A DNA stretch of 64,000 nt, taken from Citrobacter sp. Cu233. GTDB taxonomy: Bacteria > Pseudomonadota > Gammaproteobacteria > Enterobacterales > Enterobacteriaceae. This document shows positions 36,998 through 48,957 of this stretch, piece by piece. Within the stretch, counting starts at the first letter, position 1; the number at the start of each line of letters is the position of its first letter. The position numbers were made by a program, and so were the translations under genes. Under the pieces are notes generated by a model. It saw nothing but the letters and a program-made list of their open reading frames with translations. It was not told the origin of the DNA and did no database searches. Where the stretch lies: positions 31,946-95,945 of the forward strand of contig NZ_JAOWIF010000044.1 of the NCBI RefSeq assembly GCF_030332225.1. The letters are read 5' to 3'.

Positions 36998-39900
36998 TTA
37001 CACCTTTTCCACGTTCACGAGGAAGGACTTAAATTCCGGTGTTTGCGTGTTCGCATCACCGACGAATGGCGTTAACGTGTTGGCGATAAAGCCTTTTTTA
37101 GCTACGCCTTCGTAGCCCCAGTGAATAGGAATACCGATAGTGTCGATATCCTTACCGTTTGCCTTCAACGTGCGAATACGTTTGGTCACCACTGCTTTGG
37201 CTTTAATGTAGCCGCGGTTAGAGGAGACTTTGACCGTATCGCCGTGGGAGATGCCGAGCTTGTTCGCCAGTTTCTCACCAATTTCCACAAACTGTTCCGG
37301 CTGGGCGATGGCGTTAAGCAGCGCATGTTTGGTCCAGTAGTGGAAGTGTTCGGTCAGACGGTAGGTCGTCCCGACGTACGGGAACTTATCCGCTTTACCC
37401 AGTGCTTCTTCGTCGCCTTTAAAGATACGGGCGGCAGGGTTAGAGATAACGTTCGGGTGCAGCGGGTTAGTGCCCAGCGGCGTTTCAAACGGCTCGTAGT
37501 GTTCCGGGAACGGCCCTTCCGCCATCTTATCGATAGCAAACAGACGTCCCATCCCTTCAGGCTGCATGATGAATGGCCCAACGTTGCTGCCAGGTGCGGC
37601 GGCACTGTAGTCCGGAATATCCATCCCGCTCCATTTCGCGCCATCCCATTTCAGGATCTGACGTTTTGGATCCCACGGATTCCCCTGTGGGTCAGCGGAG
37701 GCGCGGTTATACAGAATGCGTCGGTTGAGCGGCCATGCCCAGGCCCAGCCCAGCGTATTGCCAAGACCTGATGGGTCGGCGTTATCGCGACGGGCCATCT
37801 GGTTGCCTTCTGGCGTCCAGCTACCGGCGAAAATCCAGCAACCGCTGGAGGTGGTACCATCGTCACGCAGTTGGGCGAACGAGCTCAGCTGTTGGCCTTT
37901 CTTCACGATAACCGCACCGGTTGCCGGGTCGGTAATATCGGCCAGCGCCTTACCGTTGCTCTCCATTGCCACTTCTTCTGAAGCCGGCTCATGCGGTGTG
38001 GAGTAGTTCCAGGTCATGCTCAGCACCTGTTCCGGGTTCGCTCCACCTTGTTCGGCATACATCTTACGCAGACGCAGGAAGATACCGGCGAGGATCTCAC
38101 CATCGGTAGCGGCAATCCCTGGGGCATCCGCGCCTTTCCAGTGCCACTGCAACCAGCGACCGGAGTTCACGATAGAACCGTTCTCTTCGGCAAAGCAGGT
38201 GGATGGCAGACGGAACACTTCAGTCTGGATTTTCGACGGATCCACATCGTTCGACTCACCGTGGTTTTGCCAGAAGGTGGATGTCTCAGTGTTGAGTGGG
38301 TCGATGGTCACCAGGAACTTCAGTTTAGACAGTGAAGCCACAACCTTGTTTTTGTTCGGGAATGAGGCGACCGGGTTAAAGCCCTGGCAGATATAGCCAT
38401 TCACTTTGCCCTGGTTCATCATCTCGAAGTATTGCAGTACGTCGTACCCTTTATCCCACTTCGGCAGCCAGTCAAAGCCCCAGCTGTTTTCCGCTGTCGC
38501 CTTATCGCCAAAGAAGGCTTTCATCATCGAAACGAAGAATTTCGGGTAGTTGCCCCAGTAGTTCACTTGACCTTCCAGCAACGGTTTTGGCGTGTTGGCA
38601 GCAAGGTAGGTTTGCAGGTCGGTTTGTTTCTCGCTTGGCAGCGTCATGTAGCCAGGCAGGCTTTGTGACAACAGGCCTAAGTCAGTCAGACCCTGGATAT
38701 TAGAGTGACCGCGCAGGGCGTTAACACCGCCGCCAGCCATCCCCATATTGCCAAGCAGTAACTGGATCATCGCCATGGTGCGGATGTTCTGCGCGCCAAT
38801 GGAGTGCTGTGTCCAGCCCAACGCGTAGAGGAACGACGCGGTTTTATCTTTTACGCTGGTTTCTGCAATGTACTCACAGACTTTCAGGAAATCAGCCTTC
38901 GGCGTACCGCAGATGTTTTCTACGACGTCCGGCGTGTAGCGGGAAACGTGCTGTTTCAGCAGGTTCCACACGCAGCGTGGGTGTTGCAGCGTAATATCGC
39001 GTTTGGCGAAGCCTTTTTCATCCAGCTCGTAGTTCCAGCTGGTTTTGTCATACTTGCGTTTGTCCGCGTCGTAGCCGGTGAACAGGCCATCTTCGAAACC
39101 GTAATCCTCACGCACGATCAGGCTGGCGTTGGTATAGGCCTCGGTGTATTCGCGGTTGAATTTTTCGTTATTCAGCAGGTACAGCAAGACGCCTGACAGG
39201 AAGGCAATGTCAGTACCGGAACGAATTGGGGCATAGAAATCAGCCACCGCTGCGGTTCGCGTAAAGCGTGGATCGATAACAATCAGCTTCGCGCCGTTGT
39301 GAATTTTGGCTTCCATCGCCCAGCGGAACCCGACCGGGTGAGCTTCAGCGGCGTTACCGCCCATCACCACAATGAGGTTGGCGTTTTTAATGTCGACCCA
39401 GTGGTTGGTCATCGCACCGCGACCAAATGTTGGAGCAAGACTTGCTACCGTTGGTCCGTGTCAGACACGCGCCTGGTTGTCGACCGCGAGCATACCCAGC
39501 GCGCGGGAGAATTTTTGTGTTAAATAGCCGGTTTCATTACTGGAAGCGGAAGCACACAGCATCCCGGTGGAAAGCCAGCGGTTAACGGTAACGCCTTCGG
39601 CATTCTGCGCAACGTAGTTAGCGTCGCGGTCTTCTTTCATTAGCTTCGCGATGCGGTCAAATGCCTCATCCCAGCTAATTTGTTGCCACTTATCAGAACC
39701 TGGTGCGCGGTATTCCGGGAATTTCAGGCGGCTTTCGGAATGGATGAAGTCCACAAGTCCTGCCCCTTTCGGGCACAGCGCGCCACGGTTCACCGGGTGA
39801 TCCGGGTCCCCTTCGATATGGAAGATGGATGCTTTGGCGTTTTTTGCTCCGTCACCGAGACTGTACATCAACAGTCCACAGCCAACGGAACAGTAAGTGC

Positions 39901-40048
39901 AGGTGTTACGGGTTTCGCGGGTGCGCAGCAGTTTATATTGCCGTGTTTCCGCGAGCGCTACGCCGGGCGCAAAGCCCAGTGCCGCTGCCGTGGTGCCTGC
40001 CATACCGCCAGCGCAGATCTTAAAGAACTGCCTTCTGCTGACCTGCAT
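36998..40048 (-). CDS. fdoG: Formate dehydrogenase-O major subunit (selenoprotein)
   Basis: FdoG oxidises formate at a Mo-bis-MGD centre with selenocysteine; it is exported folded to the periplasm by Tat. The full product is 1016 residues, the E. coli length, with an in-frame TGA at codon 196 (39461-39463) read as selenocysteine; a SECIS hairpin follows it. The Tat signal has SRRQFFK at residues 4-10, and CTYCSVGCG plus a downstream Cys (GALCPKG) bind the 4Fe-4S cluster. AAGGAG precedes the ATG. The two open stretches on either side of the TGA are one gene, not a frameshift. Confidence 0.96.
39421..39463 (-). promoter_or_regulatory. SECIS element and selenocysteine UGA of fdoG
   Basis: On the minus strand TGA is followed by an outer stem GACCAA / TTGGTC and an inner stem GG(T)AGCA / TGCTCC with loop AGTCT. 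The single bulged U and GU-containing apical loop match the bacterial SelB-binding SECIS described for E. coli fdhF and fdnG. Confidence 0.9.
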
Positions 40049-40242
40049 GGTTCGCTCCTTGTTTCGACATTGTCACGTTCCCTTCACTTTTCCGTTACTC
40101 GAGCGCGAGGGACGTGGTTGTTATTTTTCTTTGCGGACGGGACCGCAAAGGTCCAGAATTGGGTGAATTTCCCTCCGTCCAGGAGGGGTTTGTAAAGAAT
40201 ACCACAATGTTGGTATGTGTGTTCCAATATGGTTAAAAGAAA

Positions 40243-41079
40243 GTGAATAAGATTATTCGAGAAAACATCAAAAATGTGACGACTTTGACAGGATCGCGCC
40301 AGCTGACCCTCTGGAAACGCGAGGATTTGCAACATCCTCAGCCGGATGTCGTCGCTGAAGAAGTGCCGGTTGCGTTGGTTTACAACGGGATTTCGCACGT
40401 GGTGATGATGGCGTCACCGAAAGATCTTGAGCACTTTGCGATGGGCTTTTCACTTTCTGAAGGCATTATTGAGCGCCCTCAGGATATTTTTGGCATGGAA
40501 GTGGTTCCTTCCTGCAACGGATTAGAAGTGCAGGTTGAGCTTTCCAGTCGTCGATTTATGGGGCTGAAGGAGCGACGTCGTGCACTGGCAGGTCGTACCG
40601 GTTGTGGCGTTTGCGGCGTGGAGCAGCTCAATGACATTGGCAAACCGGTCCAGCCTCTGCCGTTTACCCAGACATTTAACCTTGCGAACCTCGATACCGC
40701 ATTACGACATCTGCACGATTATCAGCCCGTGGGACAGCTCACAGGCTGTACGCACGCTGCGGCCTGGGTACAGCCGTCAGGCCATTTGATGGGTGGTCAT
40801 GAAGACGTGGGTCGCCACGTTGCGCTGGATAAACTGCTGGGACGACGCGCAGTGGAAGGGGAAAGCTGGCAACAGGGCGCGGTGTTAGTTTCCAGCCGCG
40901 CCAGCTACGAGATGGTGCAAAAGTCGGCGATGTGTGGCGTGGAGATCCTGTTTGCTGTCTCAGCCGCCACGACGCTTGCCGTAGACGTTGCCGAACGTTG
41001 TAACCTGACGCTGGTGGGTTTTTGCAAACCGGGCAGGGCGACGATCTACACCCATCCGCAGCGGCTGATTGCTGAGTAA
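40243..41079 (+). CDS. fdhD: Formate dehydrogenase sulfurtransferase FdhD
   Basis: FdhD transfers sulfur from IscS to the Mo-bis-MGD cofactor of formate dehydrogenases. The 278-residue protein has the sulfur-relay motif GCGVCGVEQ (CxxC near residues 121-124) and the [14 protein letters not shown] nucleotide/cofactor motif. It starts with GTG at the E. coli-equivalent position; the ribosome site AAAAGAAA is weak. It is divergent from fdoG. The 194-bp gap holds both promoters but no motif I can name. Confidence 0.94.
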   Translation: MNKIIRENIKNVTTLTGSRQLTLWKREDLQHPQPDVVAEEVPVALVYNGISHVVMMASPKDLEHFAMGFSLSEGIIERPQDIFGMEVVPSCNGLEVQVELSSRRFMGLKERRRALAGRTGCGVCGVEQLNDIGKPVQPLPFTQTFNLANLDTALRHLHDYQPVGQLTGCTHAAAWVQPSGHLMGGHEDVGRHVALDKLLGRRAVEGESWQQGAVLVSSRASYEMVQKSAMCGVEILFAVSAATTLAVDVAERCNLTLVGFCKPGRATIYTHPQRLIAE

Positions 41080-41207
41080 TAAGCGTTCAGTTAATTTGAA
41101 TAAGATGGGCAAATCCTTCCGCTTTTAGTTGTGTGATATGAAGACTACTATTTATCACATCAAGGCACGGTGCCTTACTCAAACAACTAAGTGAAAGGGT
41201 TTATATC

Positions 41208-41420
41208 ATGAAAAGCATCAAAACTTTTGTCGCAGTTATCGCTCTCGCTACTTCTTTCGGTTCTTTCGCTGCTCAGACAGTTACCGCAACCGGTTCTACG
41301 CTGGAAAGTGCTGAAGCAAAAATTGCCGCTCAGGCTGAACGTGCAGGCGCCAGCGATTATAAAATCACTCAGGCTTACACGGGTAACCGTGTGCATATGA
41401 CTGCTGAACTGCTGAAATAA
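41208..41420 (+). CDS. Small periplasmic DUF1471 (YdgH/BhsA/McbA-family) protein
   Basis: The 70-residue precursor has a signal peptide ending SFGSFA-AQ (cleavage near residue 21/22) and a mature domain of about 48 residues. The DUF1471 pattern is visible: TATGSTLESAEAKIAAQAERAGASDYKI and NRVHMTAELLK at the end. Family members are stress- and biofilm-related periplasmic proteins. AGTGAAAGGG precedes the ATG and a terminator follows, so it is monocistronic. It sits where E. coli has yiiG. Confidence 0.87.
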   Translation: MKSIKTFVAVIALATSFGSFAAQTVTATGSTLESAEAKIAAQAERAGASDYKITQAYTGNRVHMTAELLK

Positions 41421-41442
41421 GTTATTTCAGTACGGTAGAAAG

Positions 41443-41465
41443 AGCGCCCCAGGGGCGCTTTTTTA
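41443..41465. terminator. Terminator between the DUF1471 gene and azlD
   Basis: AGCGCCCC-A-GGGGCGCT followed by six T residues, overlapping the convergent azlD stop. Confidence 0.88.
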
Positions 41466-41786
41466 GCTTATACCCGCCATTCTCAGCAGCGCAGTTACCA
41501 CTGCTGCAGCGATAATCACCACAATCAATGGCATCTTACGCCAGGCGAGAAAGACCGCAAAACCCACACCGAGTACGCGCGCCATACCGGCAAAGTGTTC
41601 GCCTTCATAAAAGGTGGTTGCCAGCGCGACGGAGAACAGTAATACCGTTGCAGCATCAGAAAGCAACGCCTGTGAACGTTCAGAAAAGGCTAAACGGCCT
41701 CCCAGTTTTGCTCCCCCTAAGCGCATTAAATATGTACCCAAAGACAACACGGCAATCCCGACGATAAACAGCGTCATATTACCCAT
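41463..41786 (-). CDS. AzlD-family branched-chain amino acid exporter small subunit
   Basis: The 107-residue protein has three to four hydrophobic helices with the AzlD pattern GTYLMRLGG near the N-terminus. AzlD works with AzlC as a two-part amino acid exporter (the E. coli pair is YgaZH, elsewhere on the chromosome and different in sequence). Its ATG overlaps the azlC stop (TAATG), so the two are coupled. Substrate is unknown. Confidence 0.85.
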   Translation of the reverse strand: MGNMTLFIVGIAVLSLGTYLMRLGGAKLGGRLAFSERSQALLSDAATVLLFSVALATTFYEGEHFAGMARVLGVGFAVFLAWRKMPLIVVIIAAAVVTALLRMAGIS

Positions 41787-42445
41787 TATTTTTTCCTCGT
41801 CAGTAAGCCAAACAGTGAGAGCAGTACCGGCAAGCCTACCGGCGCGAAAGGTACGGACGCGAGTGACAATGTGGCCCCGCTACAGGCACGGATGAGCGTG
41901 GTGCGGTTTTTAAAGGCCGGAACCACTAAGGCCAACAAAATGGCAGGGAAAACGGCATCCAGCCCAATGGTTTCAGGTGCCGGGAGCAGCTTACCGACAC
42001 CAGCACCGATCAGTGTGCCAATCGGCCAGAAAATGGCGACGCCCAGACCGCATAACCAGTAGGCGGCTTTACGTTGTTCCGGTGTTTTTTGCGATAAGCC
42101 GAACACCACACTTTCATCGTTCATAATATGGCAGCCGAGAAAGCTGGCGGCGCGAGTGCCGACCAGATCGCGTACCGTAACACCAAACGGCACATGTCGG
42201 GCATTCACCAGTAAACCGGCTGCCGCTGCTGCCAACGGATTTCCGCCGCTGGCGATAATACCGATGAACATAAATTCAGAAGCCCCGGCCAGCACTGTAA
42301 TCGAGAGTACAAAGGGCACCCAAATCGGGAAGCCGTAAGCCATTGCCAGCGAACCGTAGGACATGCCCACCACACCGACGGCCAGGCACACTAAAAATAT
42401 TGCTTTTATCGTGTCGCCTTTGAGGCTGGAAAAATAATGTTTCAT
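41786..42445 (-). CDS. AzlC-family branched-chain amino acid exporter large subunit
   Basis: The 219-residue membrane protein has about six hydrophobic segments and the AzlC hallmarks LAGASEFMFIGIIASG and LLVNARHVPFGVTVRDLVG. It is divergent from the XRE-cupin regulator, with a palindromic operator in the shared region, so it is probably controlled by it. It is absent from this position in E. coli. Confidence 0.88.
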   Translation of the reverse strand: MKHYFSSLKGDTIKAIFLVCLAVGVVGMSYGSLAMAYGFPIWVPFVLSITVLAGASEFMFIGIIASGGNPLAAAAAGLLVNARHVPFGVTVRDLVGTRAASFLGCHIMNDESVVFGLSQKTPEQRKAAYWLCGLGVAIFWPIGTLIGAGVGKLLPAPETIGLDAVFPAILLALVVPAFKNRTTLIRACSGATLSLASVPFAPVGLPVLLSLFGLLTRKK

Positions 42446-42507
42446 GCTGTTTTAGCCATATCGAACGAATTTCCATTATAATGAACGGAACAGATTTTAT
42501 TTACAAG

Positions 42508-42524
42508 TCGAACGATTCGTTCGA
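42508..42524. promoter_or_regulatory. Palindromic operator between azlC and its divergent regulator
   Basis: TCGAACGA-T-TCGTTCGA is a perfect 17-bp inverted repeat. A second half-site TCGAACGAA lies at 42461-42469, 47 bp away on the azlC side. It lies 22 bp upstream of the chosen regulator start and would overlap the divergent promoters, as expected for an autoregulated XRE repressor. Confidence 0.7.
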
Positions 42525-42546
42525 TATAAAAAACACAGAGTCGAAT

Positions 42547-43095
42547 ATGACCCAACCCATCAGTATGATTGCCAAAAGTCTGGTGCGCGAACGTCAGCGT
42601 ACCGGTTTGTCGCTCGCAGAGATTGCGCGGCGTGCGGGGATTGCAAAATCTACGCTTTCGCAGCTGGAAGCGGGTAATGGAAATCCTAGCCTGGAAACGC
42701 TCTGGTCACTGTGTGTGGCGCTGGATATCCCTTTTGCCCGATTACTGGAACCGCTGGAGCAAAAAACGCAGGTGATTCGTCGCGGTGAAGGGACAAAAGT
42801 GGTGGCGGAACAGGCCCATTATCAGGCGATTTTATTGGCAGCTTGCCCACCGGGCGCCAGGCGGGATATCTACCTGCTGCTGACGCAACCTGGTGCGGAC
42901 CGTATTTCACAGCCACACCCACCGGGATCGGTGGAGCATATTATTGTAACGCAGGGGAAGGCGCTGGTCGGGCTGACTGAGGCACCGGAAGAGTTGGGTG
43001 AGGGAGACTATATTTGTTATCCCGCCGATCAGGAACATATCTTTAAAGCGCTGGAGCCTGATACGCAGGCGATTCTGGTGGCAGAGCAGAATTAG
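42547..43095 (+). CDS. XRE-family regulator with C-terminal cupin domain
   Basis: This 182-residue protein has an N-terminal helix-turn-helix (LSLAEIARRAGIAKSTLSQLEAG, about residues 20-42) and a cupin domain (about 100-180; PPGSVEHIIVTQGKAL and GEGDYICYPADQEHIF). This PuuR/SutR-like type usually controls a neighbouring transporter or amino acid pathway. An ATG 22 codons upstream would put the palindromic operator inside the gene, so I start at 42547. It is divergent from azlCD, its likely target. Confidence 0.85.
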   Translation: MTQPISMIAKSLVRERQRTGLSLAEIARRAGIAKSTLSQLEAGNGNPSLETLWSLCVALDIPFARLLEPLEQKTQVIRRGEGTKVVAEQAHYQAILLAACPPGARRDIYLLLTQPGADRISQPHPPGSVEHIIVTQGKALVGLTEAPEELGEGDYICYPADQEHIFKALEPDTQAILVAEQN

Positions 43096-43360
43096 TGTGT
43101 TGTCGCTTCTCCTAAGCGCGTGCGCACGCCCCTGTCGAAAATACCTTTTTCAGTTCAGTGTGTAGTGGTCGGCTAACGCTATAATTTCGTGCTGAGACAG
43201 TGCGTTATTGGCGAAGCATATATAAGTGTTTCAGTATGTCATGCCGAGATTACACATCGTGAGTGTGATTTTTAATGCCTGCAGCTTATCTATTTATCGG
43301 CTAACCATTTACGCTGTGATTTCGTCTGCTAATTGATGTTGGGGCGGATAATCAATAAAC

Positions 43361-43386
43361 AAAAAGGCAGATTCACTCTGCCTTTT
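43361..43386 (-). terminator. scrR terminator
   Basis: AGGCAGA / TCTGCCT with a TTCAC loop and A/T tracts on both sides, overlapping the scrR stop. It could also stop rightward transcription from the XRE gene. The rest of the 43096-43372 gap shows nothing I can name. Confidence 0.75.
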
Positions 43387-44389
43387 TATATCGCCGCTGT
43401 AAGGTCGCATTCAATGTACGCTGCAATGGCTCCGGGGTTTCCCCTTCGATCAATTTGCCAATCAAGTCAAAGCAGTGCCATGCCAATTGACGGTTATCCT
43501 GGCGAACCGTATCGATAGGTATGGTAAGGGAATCATACAAATAGTGATCGTCAAAACTGGCCAGCCGCATATCGCTTTGCAGCAGATTGTGCTGACCCAT
43601 ATAGCGCAATACCCCCTCTAGTAATCCGCACGCTGCCGTGAATAGTGCCTTAGGAGGACGACCTAACCGCGCGCACAGCTCAGCAAACATTTCGTAGCCG
43701 GAACTGGGGTGATAATTCCCATGAATGATCCATTCCGGCCTTAATTCAATATTTGCATCGCGCAAACCTTGCTTAAACCCTTCAAGACGATCGCGTGTAG
43801 GGGAAAGGCGCGGCTGACCACCGAGGAAATAGACTTCATCAGGATGTTCACGGGCAATCTCTGCCACCAGTTCAGCCGTTGGCCTGATGGAATCCGTGAT
43901 AACCAGAGGAAGAGAGCTGTCGTTCATGTGACGGTCAAACAGAACAACCGGCAGTTGTTCGCTCAGCTTTTGATAGTCTGTATCATTGAGCATACTGGAT
44001 GCGACAATCAGACCATCAACCTGCCGCGCCACCATATTGTTGACCACCACCGTTTCCTGGCCCGGATTTTCATCACTACAGGAGATCAACAACTGAACAC
44101 CCGCCTCACGGCACAAGGTCTCCAGTTCATGAGAAAAGACTGCAAAACCGTAGTTGGTGATTTCGGGAACGACCAGTCCGATGGTGTGGCTACGGTTATC
44201 ACGCAAAGAACGTGCATGAATGCTCGGTTGATAGTGGTGCTCTTTCGCAATGGCCAGCACGCGTTCACGGGTTTCTTCCGCTACACGAAGCTCTTTACTG
44301 CGTCCGTTCAGGACCAGGCTGGCAGTGGCTTTTGATACCCCCGCCAGTTCTGCGATGTCTTTTATTGTGACGCGTTTTGTTTTTCTCAC
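43373..44389 (-). CDS. scrR: Sucrose regulon repressor ScrR
   Basis: ScrR is a LacI-family repressor of sucrose genes; its inducer is fructose or fructose-1-phosphate. The 338-residue protein starts with GTG and has the [26 protein letters not shown] at about residues 7-29, then a periplasmic-binding-protein-like core ([34 protein letters not shown]). It is closely similar to ScrR of pUR400 and Klebsiella from memory. It lies 28 bp after scrB. Confidence 0.94.
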   Translation of the reverse strand: MRKTKRVTIKDIAELAGVSKATASLVLNGRSKELRVAEETRERVLAIAKEHHYQPSIHARSLRDNRSHTIGLVVPEITNYGFAVFSHELETLCREAGVQLLISCSDENPGQETVVVNNMVARQVDGLIVASSMLNDTDYQKLSEQLPVVLFDRHMNDSSLPLVITDSIRPTAELVAEIAREHPDEVYFLGGQPRLSPTRDRLEGFKQGLRDANIELRPEWIIHGNYHPSSGYEMFAELCARLGRPPKALFTAACGLLEGVLRYMGQHNLLQSDMRLASFDDHYLYDSLTIPIDTVRQDNRQLAWHCFDLIGKLIEGETPEPLQRTLNATLQRRYKKAE

Positions 44390-44417
44390 AACGACCTAGA
44401 TCCGGCTGCCAAAACCT

Positions 44418-45827
44418 CTATTCTATCATGCAGCCGCGCAGCGACCAGTATCGTAATGTGATGTCGGACGCACCTTCGAAGCTCACCCGTGCTGGATGGT
44501 CAGGAAAATAGCGGCTGCTCATCACGCCTTCGCCATGATTGATGAAAATTTCAACACTGGAGCGGTCACACAGAATCTGTAAATGCTGGACATCACCCCG
44601 CCAGTAGCGTGTCAGCGTTTCTCCGTTTTGCAGACTGGCTCGTTCCAGACGCAGTCCGTCACTGTCGACCGTTAACCGCAGCGTGTGTGCAAAATCCACA
44701 CTGACCGATGACGACGGCGTTAGCTCAAACTCCAGGCTTGTCGCATCCAGGCCCGGAGCATCACACGCGTTGCCCTGCCAGCGTTGTTCCTCCTGACGCA
44801 GTTGCTCCAGTTCACGAATCGGGGTTTGCCATAATTTTCCGTCGCGATACCGCAGTTCACGTGGACAGGTCATCTGGTGGATCCAGCCCTGCGTGCGAGT
44901 CGGCTGTAACATCTCTTCCCCGTCAGGAACGCCCATCCAGCCAATCAGAATACGTCGTCCGTCGGCGGCCAGCGTGGTTTGCGGCGCATAGAACTCAAAG
45001 CCCGCGTCCAGCTCGTGCAGTGCGCCGTGATCAAACGTCGCACGATCATAGTCAAACGCTCCACTCATCCAGGTTGCCGGATAGGTATTGAGATAGCGAT
45101 GTGCTTCGCGCGTCAGCCCTTGCGGACAGCAGATCAGAATGTGTGTGCCGTCGAGTGCAAACAGATCCGGACACTCCCACATATAACCTGCATCGGAAAG
45201 GCCATTCACACCATGACCGGCTATCTCACCGCAGGCATGCCACGTGTTCAAATCCGGTGATTTAAAAAGCAGGACTTTGCCGCGTTTTTGCAGATCCTGT
45301 GCGCCCAGCACCATGAACCACTCGCCATTGTGCTGCCACACCTTTGGATCACGCACGTGCCCGGTATACCCTTCCGGCAGGGCCATTACGGGGCCACGTT
45401 TCTCAACGCTACCATCCACTTTTTGTACAGCCAGGCACTGCCAGGCCGTACGGCTACCGTCGTCAAACTTCACGTTGCCGGTGTAGCACAGAGTCAGGAC
45501 GCCGTTGTTATCGACGGCGCTGCCGGAATAACATCCGCTGCGGTCGTACTCTTCATCCGGCATCAGCGCCATAGGCTCATGTTGCCAGTGTACCAGGTCG
45601 ACAGAGCTCCAGTGACCCCAGCACTTATAACGGTGGTCACATCCCAGTGGGTTCCACTGGTAAAACAGATGGTAACGCCCGGCGAACCAGATAAAGCCGT
45701 TCGGATCGTTCATCAGCCCTGTGACAGGCGCGGGATGCCATTGCGGGTAATGGCTGTCGGCAAGCGCGCGTGGCTGGCCTTTCATTACGGCCTGCAATAC
45801 AGCAGGCCAGCGTGAAGGTAATGTCAT
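44418..45827 (-). CDS. scrB: Sucrose-6-phosphate hydrolase (invertase)
   Basis: ScrB hydrolyses sucrose-6-phosphate to glucose-6-phosphate and fructose in the cytoplasm. This 469-residue GH32 enzyme has the nucleophile motif LMNDPNGF near residue 40, the transition-state VRDPKVW and the acid/base WECPDLF. Its ATG overlaps the scrA stop (TAATG), giving coupled translation. Confidence 0.96.
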   Translation of the reverse strand: MTLPSRWPAVLQAVMKGQPRALADSHYPQWHPAPVTGLMNDPNGFIWFAGRYHLFYQWNPLGCDHRYKCWGHWSSVDLVHWQHEPMALMPDEEYDRSGCYSGSAVDNNGVLTLCYTGNVKFDDGSRTAWQCLAVQKVDGSVEKRGPVMALPEGYTGHVRDPKVWQHNGEWFMVLGAQDLQKRGKVLLFKSPDLNTWHACGEIAGHGVNGLSDAGYMWECPDLFALDGTHILICCPQGLTREAHRYLNTYPATWMSGAFDYDRATFDHGALHELDAGFEFYAPQTTLAADGRRILIGWMGVPDGEEMLQPTRTQGWIHQMTCPRELRYRDGKLWQTPIRELEQLRQEEQRWQGNACDAPGLDATSLEFELTPSSSVSVDFAHTLRLTVDSDGLRLERASLQNGETLTRYWRGDVQHLQILCDRSSVEIFINHGEGVMSSRYFPDHPARVSFEGASDITLRYWSLRGCMIE

Positions 45828-47197
45828 TATTCAGTGTCCGTTTTGTACTTCAGCAGAAGCGAGAGGATAAACGCCACCCCGAAGGCAATCACCATGCCGA
45901 TAATATAATTAAGAAGTGAGCTTGCCTGTACAATTGCTATTCCAGGGATTGCCGTCAACCCGACCGCCGTCATGTAAACATGTACAGAAACAACCCATGC
46001 CCCGCCTGCTGCACCGCCAATCAGGGCTGCAATGAAAGGTTTCATAAAACGCAGGTTAATACCGAAAATCGCCGCCTCGGTGATCCCAAGCATTGCAGAA
46101 AAGGCTGACGGTAAGGTAATGGCCTTTATTTTTGCGTCTTTGGTTTTGAACCACACGGCCAGACATGCCCCGCCCTGTGCAACGTTCGCCATCGCCCAGA
46201 TCGGTAGCAGGAAGTTAACGCCAATGGCCGGGTTACCTAACAAACCAGCTTCAATCGCGTGGAAGCTGTGGTGAATGCCGGTAATCACGATCACCGAATA
46301 TAAACCGCCAAACAGCAGCCCGGCCAGCCAGCCCGCGTGTTCAATCAGCGTACTCAGAATGAATGAGATCCCGTCCCCTAATGCACGACCCGCAGGGCCA
46401 ATAATCAGCAAGGCAATAAAACCGGAAATAATGACCGTCAGGAACGGAGTCAAAATCAGGTCCAGCGCATCAGGAATAACGCGGCGCAACTGTTTCTCGA
46501 CAATGCTCATAAACCAGACGGCGAGCAGCACAGGGAACACCGTTCCTTGATAGCCAATCATGGCGATGTCTAACCCAAAGAAGTTCATGGTGTGGAAACC
46601 GGAGGCCACACCCCAGGCATTGGTCAGTGCCGGGTGAGTCAAAATCCCGCCCAGTGTTGCCCCCAGATAAGGATTACCGCCAAATTCACGGGCGGCGGTA
46701 AAACCAATCAGGATCGGCAGAATAATAAACGCGGCCGAGCTGCACATATCCAGCATGATGTAGAGCGCATTATCGGCATTGACCCAGCCGTAGGTTTTCA
46801 CCATGCCCAGCAGGCCCATCAGCAACCCGGAGGCCACAATCGCCGGAATGATCGGAACAAAGATGTTCGACAGCAGACGCGCGATTCGCTGGAACGGATT
46901 CAGTTTACGCGCCGCCATATCGGCCGCTTCCGACTTACTGGATTCACTGATCCCTGCCGCCTGAATAAACGCGGCGTAGACTTTATTGACCACACCCGTA
47001 CCGAAAATCACCTGCATCTGACCGGCGTTACGAAAACATCCTTTTACCCCTTCCACCTTGCCGATGGCCTGCTGATCGGCAAGCGCATCGTCGACCAGTA
47101 CCAGGCGAAGACGCGTAGCACAGTGTGCAGCACTGGCGATGTTCTCTTTGCCACCGAGCAGCGGAATAAGCTCACGGGCGATATTATCAAAATCCAT
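45827..47197 (-). CDS. scrA: Sucrose-specific PTS enzyme IIBC
   Basis: ScrA imports sucrose with phosphorylation to sucrose-6-phosphate. The 456-residue protein has an N-terminal IIB domain with the phosphocysteine in AAHCATRLRL and a C-terminal IIC domain with about ten membrane segments. There is no IIA domain; it would use IIA-Glc (Crr). AGAGG lies 5 nt before the ATG; the GTG two codons upstream overlaps that site. Confidence 0.95.
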   Translation of the reverse strand: MDFDNIARELIPLLGGKENIASAAHCATRLRLVLVDDALADQQAIGKVEGVKGCFRNAGQMQVIFGTGVVNKVYAAFIQAAGISESSKSEAADMAARKLNPFQRIARLLSNIFVPIIPAIVASGLLMGLLGMVKTYGWVNADNALYIMLDMCSSAAFIILPILIGFTAAREFGGNPYLGATLGGILTHPALTNAWGVASGFHTMNFFGLDIAMIGYQGTVFPVLLAVWFMSIVEKQLRRVIPDALDLILTPFLTVIISGFIALLIIGPAGRALGDGISFILSTLIEHAGWLAGLLFGGLYSVIVITGIHHSFHAIEAGLLGNPAIGVNFLLPIWAMANVAQGGACLAVWFKTKDAKIKAITLPSAFSAMLGITEAAIFGINLRFMKPFIAALIGGAAGGAWVVSVHVYMTAVGLTAIPGIAIVQASSLLNYIIGMVIAFGVAFILSLLLKYKTDTE

Positions 47198-47264
47198 AGA
47201 CACCTCTGCCTGACCTCATTTTTATGATGTAAGTAACGCCCCCGCAGTGCGGGAGCGTGAAGGG

Positions 47265-48794
<1,530 letters not shown>

Positions 48795-48827
48795 CTAAAA
48801 AGAAGTCATTGATAATTGCTAAATTGC

Positions 48828-48909
48828 TAAACCGGTTTAGGTTGATGATACTAAACCCGCGAATTTTAGATGAGCAATGTTTTTTGCTAAACCGATTTAG
48901 TAATTGTGA
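48828..48909. promoter_or_regulatory. Two ScrR operators between scrK and scrY
   Basis: TAAACCGGTTTA (48828-48839) is a perfect palindrome and TAAACCGATTTA (48898-48909) has one asymmetric base. They are centred 70 bp apart, suited to repression by a looping LacI-type tetramer. The ScrR assignment follows from position and from the known scr consensus. Confidence 0.82.
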
Positions 48910-48957
48910 CCAGGACGACAATTCAGGCCGCCAGAGCGCGGCCTGTGAAGGGAAAAT

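Noticed and set aside
36110-37075. 321-codon plus-strand frame opposite fdoH
   Set aside because: Complement of the cysteine-cluster gene fdoH; no independent support.
39412-39463. fdoG as a frameshifted or split pseudogene
   Set aside because: The interruption is a single in-frame TGA at the selenocysteine position with a SECIS hairpin; both sides stay in the same frame.
42481-42546. Upstream ATG start for the XRE-cupin regulator
   Set aside because: It would put the perfect palindromic operator inside the coding region, and the extra residues do not look like part of the domain.
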